Numbered from the stretch's first letter, positions 36,021 to 45,373 are shown. The stretch is 64,000 bases of DNA from Chitinophaga niastensis (GCF_003014755.1 NZ_PYAW01000001.1:124001-188000), one strand, 5' to 3'. The notes: generated from the sequence alone by a model not told the origin. Translations and numbers: made by a program.

Positions 36021-37349
36021 TTAAAACCTATACTGGATCCTGCACGTCAACACATTGTCTTTCAGATCTTTTTTATACCCTTCCAGTTCAGTAGATTCGT
36101 TGGTTACCCAGTCGTAGTAGAACATAAATTTGAGGTGTTCGTTGGCATAATACAGGTAACCTACACCGAGGGTATTATAACGTATATCCGCAGCAGTTAG
36201 TCCCGCGCCAGGCATACCGATATCTTTTCCTTTTACGTCTTTATTGGGGTCATACCAATCGTATTTCACTACCACCTGGTGTTTATCGCTGCCAAGGTTC
36301 TGGAGAAAGTACAAATAAGCACCATCAAAATTCCGGATATATAAAGGCTGTGGCTTGCCTTGTGGGGTAAGTGGAATGATGCCGGGCGTTTCAGTAGTCA
36401 ATGCTGTAGCGGTTTGCTTACCACGGATATATTCTGCCCGGAATTGGGTACTGCCCTTGCCGGGGCCATTGGGTATCTTCAATTGTATATCTGCTCCAAA
36501 ATAATGACGGGGCGCTATTTTGCCCACATTGCCAGCAGCAGAATCCACGGTATATCCTGGTTTCCCATTTACAGTGCCCATGGTATTAATGTACTGGGTA
36601 AACTGCTCCATACCACCATACAAAATGGATACGCCGGCAGACAACAGGTAGTTGGTGCCCCTGATCTTACAGGGTTTAATGGCAATGCGGCCTATGAAGT
36701 CCTTGTGGCTGTCAAAATCATTGGGACCGGTTAATCCCTGCCCGTTAAATAACCCCGCGTCTATCTTCAGGAAGCTGAGTGGATGATCCTTACGCCGGGG
36801 TTCAAAAGACACCATAGCGCCCATGTCGCGCTCCGTTTTCATCAGGATTTGCGACATACGCCCACGCTCCGGTGTTTCACGATCGGCAGAGGAAAGATTT
36901 ACCTCATAGCCAAAAGGGCGTGCAAACATACCAGCAGCCAATGACAGCACATTAAATTTAGTTTCAAAAAAACGACCGTAGAAGTCACGGATAAAAACGC
37001 CCCTTTCTGTACCATCAAACTGAAAGGCGAACTGCACAAGAGGCATATTATCCTTGTTGTAGCGCTCATAATCAACCCGTATACGCCCACGACGCAGCAT
37101 AAAACGGTTATCCACAGCGGGAGGAAAATCACCACCGGCATAGCTGCTGGCTCCTCTTGCCTGCGCCATCTGAAATTGTGGTTGAATATAGCCGCTAAAA
37201 CGCAGGGCATCATACTTCTGATACATCGATATCATACCCTTTCCCAATTCTGTGGTGGTATCAATCATATCCATCAGAAACTGTGCACGGGCCACCACCG
37301 TAGAACACAACAACAAAACGGCAATCACAAAGATTTTGGTTATTCGCAT
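36021..37349 (-). CDS. Porin of the phosphate-selective O/P (OprO/OprP) family
   Basis: A 442-residue outer-membrane protein with signal peptide MRITKIFVIAVLLLCSTVVARAQ (start at ATG 37349; the longer frame begins with a TTG). The family pattern is clear: LRFSGYIQPQFQMAQ, then VDNRFMLRRGRIRVDYERYN, VQFAFQFDGTERGVFIRDFY, AGMFARPFGYEVNLSSADRETPERGRM, and amphipathic strands to the C-terminal aromatic YRF. Members form trimeric 16-stranded channels selective for phosphate or polyphosphate in Pseudomonas, but in Bacteroidota the substrate is mostly untested. It converges with the PhoR-like kinase gene. A TTAACAATTTGTTAA palindrome lies at 37392-37406 in its promoter region. Confidence 0.88.
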   Translation of the reverse strand: MRITKIFVIAVLLLCSTVVARAQFLMDMIDTTTELGKGMISMYQKYDALRFSGYIQPQFQMAQARGASSYAGGDFPPAVDNRFMLRRGRIRVDYERYNKDNMPLVQFAFQFDGTERGVFIRDFYGRFFETKFNVLSLAAGMFARPFGYEVNLSSADRETPERGRMSQILMKTERDMGAMVSFEPRRKDHPLSFLKIDAGLFNGQGLTGPNDFDSHKDFIGRIAIKPCKIRGTNYLLSAGVSILYGGMEQFTQYINTMGTVNGKPGYTVDSAAGNVGKIAPRHYFGADIQLKIPNGPGKGSTQFRAEYIRGKQTATALTTETPGIIPLTPQGKPQPLYIRNFDGAYLYFLQNLGSDKHQVVVKYDWYDPNKDVKGKDIGMPGAGLTAADIRYNTLGVGYLYYANEHLKFMFYYDWVTNESTELEGYKKDLKDNVLTCRIQYRF

Positions 37350-37391
37350 CAGCTCTAAAAAATTATTGCGCAAAAGAACTATTTAATTTAG

Positions 37392-37406
37392 TTAACAATT
37401 TGTTAA
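37392..37406. promoter_or_regulatory. Palindrome TTAACA-ATT-TGTTAA upstream of the porin
   Basis: A perfect 6-bp inverted repeat with a 3-base centre, 43 bases upstream of the porin ATG and about 80 upstream of the divergent AraC-type gene. It shares TTAACAATTT with the site at 33857-33879 ahead of the response regulator gene. Confidence 0.4.
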
Positions 37407-37487
37407 TGCACGTTCACTTGCATCAGAATGGATCTGTAAAATTTCAATCTGAGTAGATTAGAATCAATCCTCAAAATCGGCCTAAGC

Positions 37488-38391
37488 ATGAAATTGTCAA
37501 CTATTAATCATTGGGAAAAGAAGATCCAACTGGATATTTCTTTATCACATGATGATCCGTTTGGGCAGCGGGATCTCAAAACAGTGGCGGCATTGCTTCA
37601 GGAATCTACCGACAATTTTTCCCATAAGTTTGTGGATATGTGCGGGGAATCTTACATGCACTTTGCCAAACGCCGCAGACTGGAAGCGGGTGCAGGCTAT
37701 CTCCGGCACAGTGATTACAGTATCAGAACAATCAGCGAACTTTGCGGCTACACCAATGCCGGTTTTTCCAAGGCTTTCCGGGAATTATTCAATGACTCCC
37801 CAACTTCTTTTCGCAACAGGATACATCATTCCCAATGAAACAGGATAATCACAGCTCCTCATGAAGATCAGCAAAACAAAATCTTTACCCCAGACAAAAC
37901 GGAAGATGTGTGGTTGTCTGATTATATGCTGTACTACAATATTCTTCCCCGCAATAATGATCCAATAAAAAGCCTCCTGGAATATATGGGCCTCTATCAG
38001 CAGCAACTCACAGCCATCAAAACATCGCTGTCGCTGCCCGGTGCGATGGTCATTACCGGCACACTGGATATTGTGCCCGTTACTTCTTACGCCAGAATGT
38101 TGATGTATATAGGCATCCTCGTACCCGCAACCCAAACATACGATATGGCTCATCTGCAGATACAGCTGAGCTTCCAGGAGCCTTTTGGCCTGCTTACCAA
38201 ACAAGTAGCCGGTGGCACCTATTAAAAAACTGGCAGCCCCTATGAGTTTTGCCGCAGCCGGTTTACCGATTTACGAATTTATTAACAGCAGCTGCAGAGC
38301 AGGCTATTTCAAGATGAGTAGCAATCATTTTTTTATATCTCTTACAGGGCAGGATGATTGTGAGATTTTCATCCCCTGGCAGAGGAGGTAA
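37488..38391 (+). pseudogene. Decayed AraC-family regulator with C-terminal GyrI-like domain (in-frame TGA plus frameshift)
   Basis: Residues 1-116 (37488-37838) carry a double AraC helix-turn-helix (KTVAALLQESTDNFSHKF, YSIRTISELCGYTNAGFSKA, FNDSPTSFRNR). After the TGA at 37836-37838 the same frame stays open to 38225 with a stretch resembling the effector-binding GyrI-like domain (MLMYIGILVP, LLTKQVAGGTY). There a TAA ends the frame next to an A6 run; shifting one frame at about 38221 restores a GyrI-like ending, LPIYEFINSSCRAGYF then DDCEIFIPWQRR, to TAA 38389-38391. The natural protein would thus be an AraC-GyrI fusion of about 300 residues. One nonsense codon and one frameshift separate it from being intact. 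The HTH part alone could still be made as a 116-residue protein. Confidence 0.7.
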
Positions 38392-38395
38392 GCGC

Positions 38396-38488
38396 AGCTT
38401 TTAGCGATTAGCTTTTAGCTTTTAGTAAAAATGCAGCGAAGAGATTTCTTTCTCCGCTGCATTTTTACTAAAAGCTAAAGGCTAAAAC
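38396..38488. terminator. Hairpin with TAGCNNT arms and AAAAATGCAGCG core, after the MBOAT gene
   Basis: Arms 38396-38438 and 38456-38488 pair. The outer arms are TAGCNNT heptads (TAGCGAT, TAGCTTT, TAGCTTT); the inner stem is AAAAATGCAGCG/CGCTGCATTTTT. The MBOAT stop TAG (38482-38484) lies in the arm. The same inner core recurs in the hairpin at 46465-46563. Confidence 0.85.
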
Positions 38489-39966
38489 TGGAAATATATC
38501 GGCATCATCGGTTGTGTACTCTTCACCTGCACCAGCAGCCATATGAAGGTAACCATGATGGCAACACTACCGGCAACGGGTATACGTCCCAGTAATCTTT
38601 CGATAGAAAATTCTGCTTTAGCCGGCAGGAAATGTAGTACAAAACCCAGGATTATTATCCAGAACACAGCAGTATAACCATTGTACAACTCCATCGCAAT
38701 ACCAGGCTGGAAGTCGAACATCACCTGGTGTATCAGCGCCCATGCATCATGGAAAGTGGAGGCCTTAAAAAACACCCAGCAGAAACATACAAAGTGGAAG
38801 GTTATCAATACACCCGCTACCTTTAACAGCGTGGCTTTCCAACCGGTAATCACAGTTTTCTTCTTCTTTAGCCAGTCTATACGCACTTTATCAACAGCCA
38901 GTGCGGTGCCGTGTAATGCTCCCCAGAATATGAAGTTCCAGCTGGCGCCATGCCAGAAACCACCTATGAGCATAGTGAGTGCCAGGTTGATAAACTGACG
39001 TACTTTGCCTTTACGGTTGCCTCCCAGCGGAATGTATAAGTAATCACGCAACCAGCTGGACAAGGAAATATGCCAGCGGCGCCAGAACTCAGTGATAGAC
39101 GAGCTTTGGTAAGGAGAATCAAAGTTGGCAGGAATCTTAAATCCGGTCCAGCGCGCAATACCCAGGGCCATATCAGAATACCCGGAGAAATCACAATAGA
39201 TAACCAGCGCATATCCATAAACGCCAATGAGACATTCCAGGCCAGTATGTTTGCTCGGATCATCAAAAATAAATTGTACAAAATTCTGATAGATAAAATC
39301 CGATATCACTATCTTCTTAAACAATCCACCCATAATCAGGTACATGCCTTTGCCCATATCTTCGGAGTTGAGGCGATAAGGCATTGATATCTGCGGAATA
39401 AAATCTGCCGCCCGTACAATGGGGCCCATCATCAGTTTCGGGAAAAAAGAAAGGAAAAAGAGATAGTCCATGAAATTATTCACCGGTTTTATTTCATCCC
39501 GGTAAACATCTATCGTATAACTCAGATTTTCAAATGTATAGAAGGAGATACCAATCGGTAACATCAGGTGTAACGGAGAAATATGTCCTGCAGAGAGATC
39601 GTTGATAATACCGATAAAGAAGTCGGTATACTTGAAATAAAACAGTAATCCTATATTGAGCAGGATACTGAATATGAGCAATGATTTCTTCACCGTTCTA
39701 CTGGGAGTGCGATGAATCCACCGGGATAAATTAAAATCCACAATCGCTGAAAGTATGACCAGTCCTACATAATAGCCACAAGCTTTATAAAAGAAGAACA
39801 GCGAAAAAACGGTGTACACCCATACGCGGGCTGTTTTGCTTTTGCTAACGGCGAGATAACAAAGCAGGAACATGGCAAAGAAATAAAAAAAGAATGCGCT
39901 GTTAAATAGCACAGGATCTTTAGGATCGTACAACAGCTCGGATAACAGCTTATTAATGTTGATCAT
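38482..39966 (-). CDS. MBOAT-family membrane O-acyltransferase (AlgI/PatA-like)
   Basis: A 494-residue integral membrane protein with about 10-12 hydrophobic helices. The MBOAT signature is intact: a first conserved block SSITEFWRRWHISLSSWLRDYLYIPLG (split as FWRRWHISLS and LRDYLYIPLGG) and the block with the catalytic His, GGFWHGASWNFIFWGALHG. Family members (AlgI, DltB, PatA) move an acetyl or D-alanyl group across the membrane to a polymer acted on outside. It overlaps the upstream SGNH gene by 14 bases and is the last gene of the operon, so an SGNH protein is the likely extracytoplasmic partner, as AlgJ/AlgX or PatB are elsewhere. Whether peptidoglycan or an exopolysaccharide is modified cannot be told from the sequence. 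Confidence 0.92.
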   Translation of the reverse strand: MININKLLSELLYDPKDPVLFNSAFFFYFFAMFLLCYLAVSKSKTARVWVYTVFSLFFFYKACGYYVGLVILSAIVDFNLSRWIHRTPSRTVKKSLLIFSILLNIGLLFYFKYTDFFIGIINDLSAGHISPLHLMLPIGISFYTFENLSYTIDVYRDEIKPVNNFMDYLFFLSFFPKLMMGPIVRAADFIPQISMPYRLNSEDMGKGMYLIMGGLFKKIVISDFIYQNFVQFIFDDPSKHTGLECLIGVYGYALVIYCDFSGYSDMALGIARWTGFKIPANFDSPYQSSSITEFWRRWHISLSSWLRDYLYIPLGGNRKGKVRQFINLALTMLIGGFWHGASWNFIFWGALHGTALAVDKVRIDWLKKKKTVITGWKATLLKVAGVLITFHFVCFCWVFFKASTFHDAWALIHQVMFDFQPGIAMELYNGYTAVFWIIILGFVLHFLPAKAEFSIERLLGRIPVAGSVAIMVTFIWLLVQVKSTQPMMPIYFQF

Positions 39967-41233
39967 CGGGAGTAACTGAATTTTTCTTTATTTGCTTTAA
40001 ATAATGTGAGTAGGATTGTTGTAATGCTTCATATAATAATTGTCCTTGTAACTGATATCCTCTCGCATTAAAATGTATATGGTCTGGCGCCCAGGCTCCT
40101 GCAAATCTATCTTTCTGCGCTTTATTTACTGCATTAAAATTCCAGCAGGCAATGCCGTGCTGTTTTGCATATCCCATCAACTGTTGCGTTACCATGGAGA
40201 TATACGGATTAGGATAATAGGCGGTATGATATATTGTTCTGTATTTCCTTTTACCGATCTTTTTACGGGTAGCCTTATGCACTACGCGCATACAATCCGG
40301 TGGTGTAGTCAGTAAAATATTTACGGATGGGTTCTGCTGCCGGATGAGTTGAACTGTTTTATCAATTTCATTCCTGAATGCCAGCGGGTCTAACCGGCCA
40401 TAGGCTTCATTTGTACCCAGGGAGATGATCACCAGTTGGGGTTGTAATACCGCCATCTGGGCCAGCAGAGTGTTATTTACTTCATTGTACTGCTGATACA
40501 TGGCACCGTTGATACCAATGCTATGGTACAATATACCATTATGGCCATTTTCCATCACTGCACCGTAAAAGCGGAATGGTCCGCTGCCGGTACCTTCCCA
40601 TCTTACCTGGAAGGAGGAAGATGTTTGCTGAAAGTTCAGTGTAGCCATGCTTATGGTAGAAGAACCGGGAAACGGTGTAGCCGTTACCGTTACTTCCGCA
40701 TCAGGTACTACCACAGTGCTGTTGGTATTACCCGCATCGTACAGCAACTTTACTTTACGGAAATTATTGTCCATGCCCGCATCCGGCTTACCGCTGAAAG
40801 ACAGCGCAGGCGCATTGTTCTGGGTGCTGATGGTAATAGCGCCCGGGCCCAGTACAGTTGATTTGTTACGATCAACTACCCGTTCCGACTGCCATCTCAC
40901 AGTGCTGCTCCACTTAAAATCCTCCGGGCCATTGGTACCAGCCACGCTGTACGGAAAAACATATCCTCTGCCCGCATAGCCAAACTGTTGCTGCAACAGC
41001 GTGCCGGTGCTCAGCGGAAAATAGCCTGCCTGTACGTGTGAATCACCCAAATGCAAAATGGATATTACATTACTATCTGCTGCAGAGAAAGCGTGAAAAA
41101 CAGTGTATAAAGCAGTGTCCTGCTGAATGTTGTTAACGTTTACCTGTTGTGCATAAGTAGTAATACCGGTGAGTAACAGCGCAAGCCCTGCTACCAATCC
41201 CTTTTTAAGGTTGTTGTGCCAGCCTGTATTCAT
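39953..41233 (-). CDS. SGNH/GDSL-family acyltransferase or esterase (periplasmic)
   Basis: A 426-residue protein with a hydrophobic N-terminal segment (KGLVAGLALLLTGITTYAQQ), probably a signal peptide. The SGNH blocks are complete: nucleophile Ser65 in ILHLGDSHVQAG, Asn in IISLGTNEAYGR, and the terminal D-x-x-H in PDHIHFNARG. The middle (about 150-270) is a beta-rich insertion. Proteins of this type next to an MBOAT protein act as O-acetyltransferase or esterase on polymers outside the inner membrane. Its start overlaps the end of the second SGNH gene by 29 bases and its end overlaps the MBOAT start by 14, so the four genes are translationally coupled. Confidence 0.88.
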   Translation of the reverse strand: MNTGWHNNLKKGLVAGLALLLTGITTYAQQVNVNNIQQDTALYTVFHAFSAADSNVISILHLGDSHVQAGYFPLSTGTLLQQQFGYAGRGYVFPYSVAGTNGPEDFKWSSTVRWQSERVVDRNKSTVLGPGAITISTQNNAPALSFSGKPDAGMDNNFRKVKLLYDAGNTNSTVVVPDAEVTVTATPFPGSSTISMATLNFQQTSSSFQVRWEGTGSGPFRFYGAVMENGHNGILYHSIGINGAMYQQYNEVNNTLLAQMAVLQPQLVIISLGTNEAYGRLDPLAFRNEIDKTVQLIRQQNPSVNILLTTPPDCMRVVHKATRKKIGKRKYRTIYHTAYYPNPYISMVTQQLMGYAKQHGIACWNFNAVNKAQKDRFAGAWAPDHIHFNARGYQLQGQLLYEALQQSYSHYLKQIKKNSVTPDDQH

Positions 41234-42605
41234 TCATAATAGCTTTATACAGCAGCGCCCCCACCCTGGCCGCTCCCTGTCTGTTAAAGTGTGTATAATC
41301 TTTGTTGGCCAGTACCGTATCTCCTTCTACCCATTTCACCATAGAGCCTTCTCCACCCATAGCAGCAAAGAGGTTCCAGTAGGCAGTACCGTGATCTGCT
41401 GCCAGTTCGTGCTGTACTTTCAATAATGCTCCTACACCTGGTGCTGTTATGTATTTGTCGGTTTTTCTGTAAGATTTATCTGCAGTTCCGATAATCAGGA
41501 AAGAGGTTGCCGGCAGGTCCTGACGCAATGAATCCATTACTTTTTTCATGGGGCGCTGGTACCAGCTGTAGTCTGTCAGCTCAGGCCGAAACAGTACATT
41601 GGCGCCGTAGTGCATCACTACCAGGTCATAAGGGCGTTCCTGCTGCATACGACGAACCATATCTGCTGATAAGTGTCCCAGCTCCACACCACTGATGCCT
41701 CTGAAAGAATAGTTATCTACATAAACACCATTGCCGCTTTCAAAACAAACGCCATAGAAAGGCATGGCAGTATTACCTGCATACCTGAGCATCAGCGAAG
41801 GCTGTGCAGTGTCCTGTTCCAGATCCAATCTGTTTACAGGCTGGCTGCCTGAAAGCGTATAGGCTTTATCGTTAATATTGATAGTTTCCGCAGTAGCCGG
41901 ACCGTATAATACAGATACCTCCCGGAACTTGTCCAGGCGTGGCTTTTTCACCGGTGAATATTTCACCCAGCTGTTGCCACCTGGTAAAAAAGTATGACCA
42001 GACAAACCCAGTGTAACACTGGCCGGCGGTGCATTTTTATAATGATAATCTTTCCAGTCGGTAGAAAAAGTATGGGTGATAGTAGTTCTGAAAGAAGCCA
42101 CCACAGAGGTTACTGGCACAAAGCCCACGCCTGCTCCTCCAAAGAAGCTTTGCAGACTGTCGCGCAGATCACCGGTGATGAGATCTCCTTCAATCATGGA
42201 ATCGCCAAAGTAGGCAATACGCACTTTCCTGCGCTTACCTTCTTTGAGTTCTTTCAGTACGGCAAGGAAATGCTTCATCCCAACAATTGTATCGCCGGGT
42301 ACAGGCGATGCATATTCCATGATGCCGCTATACGACATGAAATCATGTGTATTGTCGGGGTTTGGAATATTGTTTTTAGCGGGAGTGGCAGTGCTGTCTA
42401 AACCAGAAAGCTTACTGCTGTCTTTAACAGCAGTAAGCTTTTGTTTATCCGGGGATGATGTTCTCAAATCTGACAACATGTCCAGCTTCCGGAATTGAAA
42501 ATCTTTATATGAAAAGGTGTAATTGAGCTGTGAAAGCCCCACCAGACAGATTAATGTACCTACTATAATATAGAACGGATAGGCAGACTTGTTTTTGCCG
42601 GACAT
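41205..42605 (-). CDS. Second SGNH/GDSL-family protein, membrane-anchored
   Basis: A 466-residue protein with an N-terminal anchor helix (FYIIVGTLICLVGLSQL) and a low-complexity linker (about 35-110). The SGNH domain follows: Ser136 in IAYFGDSMIEGD, the Asn block VMHYGANVLF and the D-x-x-H block KDYTHFNRQG. It resembles the neighbouring SGNH protein in layout (nucleophile block, beta insertion, terminal DxxH) but is divergent in sequence, so the two probably arose by an old duplication. One could transfer and the other remove acyl groups, as in PatB/Ape1-type systems; this is inference. Confidence 0.85.
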   Translation of the reverse strand: MSGKNKSAYPFYIIVGTLICLVGLSQLNYTFSYKDFQFRKLDMLSDLRTSSPDKQKLTAVKDSSKLSGLDSTATPAKNNIPNPDNTHDFMSYSGIMEYASPVPGDTIVGMKHFLAVLKELKEGKRRKVRIAYFGDSMIEGDLITGDLRDSLQSFFGGAGVGFVPVTSVVASFRTTITHTFSTDWKDYHYKNAPPASVTLGLSGHTFLPGGNSWVKYSPVKKPRLDKFREVSVLYGPATAETININDKAYTLSGSQPVNRLDLEQDTAQPSLMLRYAGNTAMPFYGVCFESGNGVYVDNYSFRGISGVELGHLSADMVRRMQQERPYDLVVMHYGANVLFRPELTDYSWYQRPMKKVMDSLRQDLPATSFLIIGTADKSYRKTDKYITAPGVGALLKVQHELAADHGTAYWNLFAAMGGEGSMVKWVEGDTVLANKDYTHFNRQGAARVGALLYKAIMNEYRLAQQP

Positions 42606-42628
42606 AGTTTTAAAAATCTGTTAGCACA

Positions 42629-43201
42629 TCACCGTTCGTTGGCCGGCATGCCCACGGTTAACCATGTAGATGATTCCGTTGCCACGCTATCCATGCCCGC
42701 GTCCAGCTTATACAGTTTATAACGGTTAATAATAGATGTTACTCTTCTTATCCATTCATGACCTGCAGAGGAATAACCGCTATGATTCATTTTTTGGAGC
42801 CATACAGTGAATTGTGGGTTACCTTTCACCTGGCCAAACCATTTCTTTTTGGCCAATAGTTCTACAAAATGCTCATAGGAAGCCAGATCAGTTACATATT
42901 GCTTGTACACAGAATGGTGTCCAGGCTTGATCTTAGCCATGCTATTACTTCCAACTATGCCAAAATGGTTATGCAATAATTTAGCATTTCTACTGGTTCC
43001 GGTGCCTGATTCAAGCATAGCTACACCCAGAATTACGCTCGCGGGTATACCTGTTTCCTGCATTAATTCTACAGATACCGGTTTGTATTTTTTCAAATAA
43101 CTGTTTGTGGTTTGCTGTGCAAACCCAACATTGCTGAGCATTAGCAATAATAACACCGCACATAACCATACTTGCCTCTTAAAGAATGTTGACCTCTTCA
43201 T
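42629..43201 (-). CDS. Secreted glucosaminidase-domain protein (peptidoglycan hydrolase, GH73-like)
   Basis: A 190-residue protein from ATG 43201 (an ATG 51 bases upstream is possible), with signal peptide MKRSTFFKRQVWLCAVLLLLMLSNVGFA. The domain (about 32-175) has the glucosaminidase pattern: VELMQETGIPASVILGVAMLESGTGTS with the catalytic Glu64, LLHNHFGIVG, VYKQYVTDLASYEHFVELL, and the C-terminal YSSAGHEWIRRVTSIINRY. Such enzymes cleave the N-acetylglucosaminyl bond in peptidoglycan. It is the first gene of the operon with two SGNH genes and the MBOAT gene (23-base gap), which ties the operon to the cell wall. Confidence 0.85.
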   Translation of the reverse strand: MKRSTFFKRQVWLCAVLLLLMLSNVGFAQQTTNSYLKKYKPVSVELMQETGIPASVILGVAMLESGTGTSRNAKLLHNHFGIVGSNSMAKIKPGHHSVYKQYVTDLASYEHFVELLAKKKWFGQVKGNPQFTVWLQKMNHSGYSSAGHEWIRRVTSIINRYKLYKLDAGMDSVATESSTWLTVGMPANER

Positions 43202-43381
43202 GGTAGTATTTTTAGTATCAGGTGATAGTTTCTTCTTTGTTTTCAGCATCATTTCTTACCTCACATATCGACGATGATCACACCGCAATATTACTTTAAA
43301 AATTTAGATAATACGTCTCTTCTCTATCCTTATCTCGCTCGTTAATTTCTTGTTAAAAATATTGTACCTTATAATTGTGGC

Positions 43382-43422
43382 AATCCCCTTTGGTGCGGCG
43401 ACTTGCCATACCAAAGGGGATT
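43382..43422. other. GC-rich hairpin of unknown role upstream of the glucosaminidase gene
   Basis: A perfect 13-bp stem (43382-43394 with 43410-43422) with a 2+2 internal loop and an inner 3-bp stem (GGC/GCC) closing GACTT. No T-run follows on either strand, so it is not a simple terminator. It lies in the 267-base space between the glucosaminidase start and the aspS-end hairpin, with a TATAATT sequence just before it on the plus strand. It may be part of a small RNA or of the 5' leader of the operon. The rest of 43202-43381 shows no gene. Confidence 0.45.
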
Positions 43423-43468
43423 TAGCTACAAAAGCACCCGCTACTTGCAAAGACTATGCCGGGTAATC

Positions 43469-43527
43469 AGCTGTTAGCATTTAGCTTTTAGTTAAACTAA
43501 TCGCTAACAGCTAAATGCTAACAGCTA
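43469..43527. terminator. TAGCNNT heptad hairpin at the end of aspS
   Basis: Arms 43469-43491 and 43505-43527 pair over 23 bases with a single mismatch; loop 13 bases. Heptads TAGCATT, TAGCTTT, TAGCTGT. The aspS TAG stop (43525-43527) is inside the arm. Confidence 0.8.
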
Positions 43528-45273
43528 CTTTACCAGGCTGATCTTTAACTCATTCAGCTGTACCTGATCAATTTCACCAGGCGCATCCAGCATTACATCG
43601 CGTCCGGAGTTGTTTTTCGGGAAGGCGATAAAGTCGCGGATACCCTCACTGCCACCTAACAGCGAACACAGGCGGTCAAATCCAAAGGCGATACCTCCGT
43701 GTGGCGGTGCACCATATTCAAATGCACCCAACAGGAAGCCAAATTTATGTTCTGCCTCTTCTTTACTCATTCCAAGCGCAGCAAACATTTTTTGTTGTAA
43801 ATCGCGCTGGAAGATGCGGATAGAACCACCACCTACTTCTGTGCCGTTTAATACTATATCGTAGGCGTTAGCCTTAATTTTAGCGTATTGGGAAGGATCG
43901 TCCATCAGGGCAATCTGCTCTGGTTTGGGCGAGGTGAACGGATGGTGACGTGCCACCCAACGGTTTTCTTCTTCTGCGTACTCGAATAGCGGAAAGTCTA
44001 TTACCCACAACGGTTTAAAGTCGTTTTTGTTGCGGAAACCGAGGCGTTCACCCATCTCAAGACGGAGTTCGCTGGCAGCCTTACGAGTGCGCTCTTCCTT
44101 GCCGGCCAGCACCAGGATCAGATCTCCGGGTTGCGCCTGACATTTTTGCGCCCATAATTTTAACTGTCCTTCATCAAAAAACTTATCCACCGAACTCTTC
44201 AGTGTGCCGTCTGTATTATACTTCACATAGATGAGTCCGCTCATACCTATCTGCGGACGTTTAACCCATTCTGTCAGCTCATCCAGCTGTTTACGTGTGT
44301 ATTCAGCACAGCCTTTGGCAGCAATTGCTACCACCAGCTCTGCCTCATCAAACACTTTGAAGCCTTTTTCCTTCACGGTATCGTTCAGGTTTACCAGCTT
44401 CATTTCAAAGCGGATATCGGGTTTGTCGTTACCATAAAATTCCATGGCATCTTCCCAGGTCATGCGCGGGAAGGATTCGGCAAACTCAATTCCTTTTATT
44501 TCTCTGAAGATATGTTTCACCATATCTTCAAAAGTTCTCAGAATATCTTCCTGTTCTACAAAACTCATCTCACAGTCGATCTGTGTAAACTCCGGCTGCC
44601 GGTCTGCGCGTAGATCCTCATCCCTGAAACACTTCACGATCTGGTAGTAACGATCAAATCCACTCACCATCAGCAATTGCTTGAAAGTTTGCGGCGATTG
44701 TGGCAGTGCATAGAACTCATTGGCGTTCATACGGCTAGGCACCACAAAGTCGCGTGCACCTTCTGGTGTAGACTTGATCAGGAAAGGCGTTTCAATATCC
44801 AGGAAGCCGGCAGTATGCAGATAGTTGCGTGCAGCACGACCTACATTATAACGCAGTTCCAGGTTTTGTCTTACAATATTGCGGCGGAGATCGAGGTAGC
44901 GGTATTTCATACGCAGCTCGTCACCTCCGTCAGTATCATCCTGCAAAGTAAACGGCGGTGTTTTAGCCGCATTGAGGATGGTAAAATCGCTCACCGTGAT
45001 TTCGATCTCACCAGTAGGGATGTTTTTATTTTTATTGGAACGCTCGGTTACGGTGCCTTTTACCTGGATCACAAATTCACGGCCCAGCGGCTGTGCATCC
45101 AGTTTGGTATTCAGGCTTTCCCCGAATAATAATTGAGTAATACCATAGCGGTCGCGCAGATCAAAAAAATTGATGCTGCCAAACTTTCTTACTGTCTGTA
45201 CCCATCCGGCCAAAGTTACCTCCTGGCCCACCTGTTCCATTCGTAATTCCCCGCAAGTGTGCGTCCTATACAT
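43525..45273 (-). CDS. aspS: Aspartyl-tRNA synthetase
   Basis: A 582-residue class IIb synthetase of normal bacterial length, starting [19 protein letters not shown]. The OB-fold anticodon domain covers about 1-110 ([26 protein letters not shown]), the catalytic core begins with KYRYLDLRR, motif 2 is [20 protein letters not shown], a bacterial GAD insertion lies at about 290-400, and motif 3 reads GIAFGFDRL. It charges tRNA-Asp. A TATCTTTG promoter element at 45374-45381 would give a leader of about 100 bases. The gene ends in a TAGCNNT hairpin. Confidence 0.97.
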   Translation of the reverse strand: MYRTHTCGELRMEQVGQEVTLAGWVQTVRKFGSINFFDLRDRYGITQLLFGESLNTKLDAQPLGREFVIQVKGTVTERSNKNKNIPTGEIEITVSDFTILNAAKTPPFTLQDDTDGGDELRMKYRYLDLRRNIVRQNLELRYNVGRAARNYLHTAGFLDIETPFLIKSTPEGARDFVVPSRMNANEFYALPQSPQTFKQLLMVSGFDRYYQIVKCFRDEDLRADRQPEFTQIDCEMSFVEQEDILRTFEDMVKHIFREIKGIEFAESFPRMTWEDAMEFYGNDKPDIRFEMKLVNLNDTVKEKGFKVFDEAELVVAIAAKGCAEYTRKQLDELTEWVKRPQIGMSGLIYVKYNTDGTLKSSVDKFFDEGQLKLWAQKCQAQPGDLILVLAGKEERTRKAASELRLEMGERLGFRNKNDFKPLWVIDFPLFEYAEEENRWVARHHPFTSPKPEQIALMDDPSQYAKIKANAYDIVLNGTEVGGGSIRIFQRDLQQKMFAALGMSKEEAEHKFGFLLGAFEYGAPPHGGIAFGFDRLCSLLGGSEGIRDFIAFPKNNSGRDVMLDAPGEIDQVQLNELKISLVK

Positions 45274-45373
45274 GCAAATAATTGATTTAGTTAGTTTTAT
45301 GGTTGAAAATACGGAATGAGCTGCCAGCTGTTTATGACCACTATCCAGTTGTTCACTTATACCATAAGGGGGG

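Noticed and set aside
37908-38225. Separate small gene starting at GTG 37908
   Set aside because: It is in the same frame as the AraC-type ORF across a single TGA, and its sequence fits the missing GyrI-like half, so it is part of the broken gene.
43202-43468. Possible tRNA or known riboswitch in the aspS-glucosaminidase gap
   Set aside because: No cloverleaf, CCA end or recognisable riboswitch core was seen; only the hairpin at 43382-43422 is supported.
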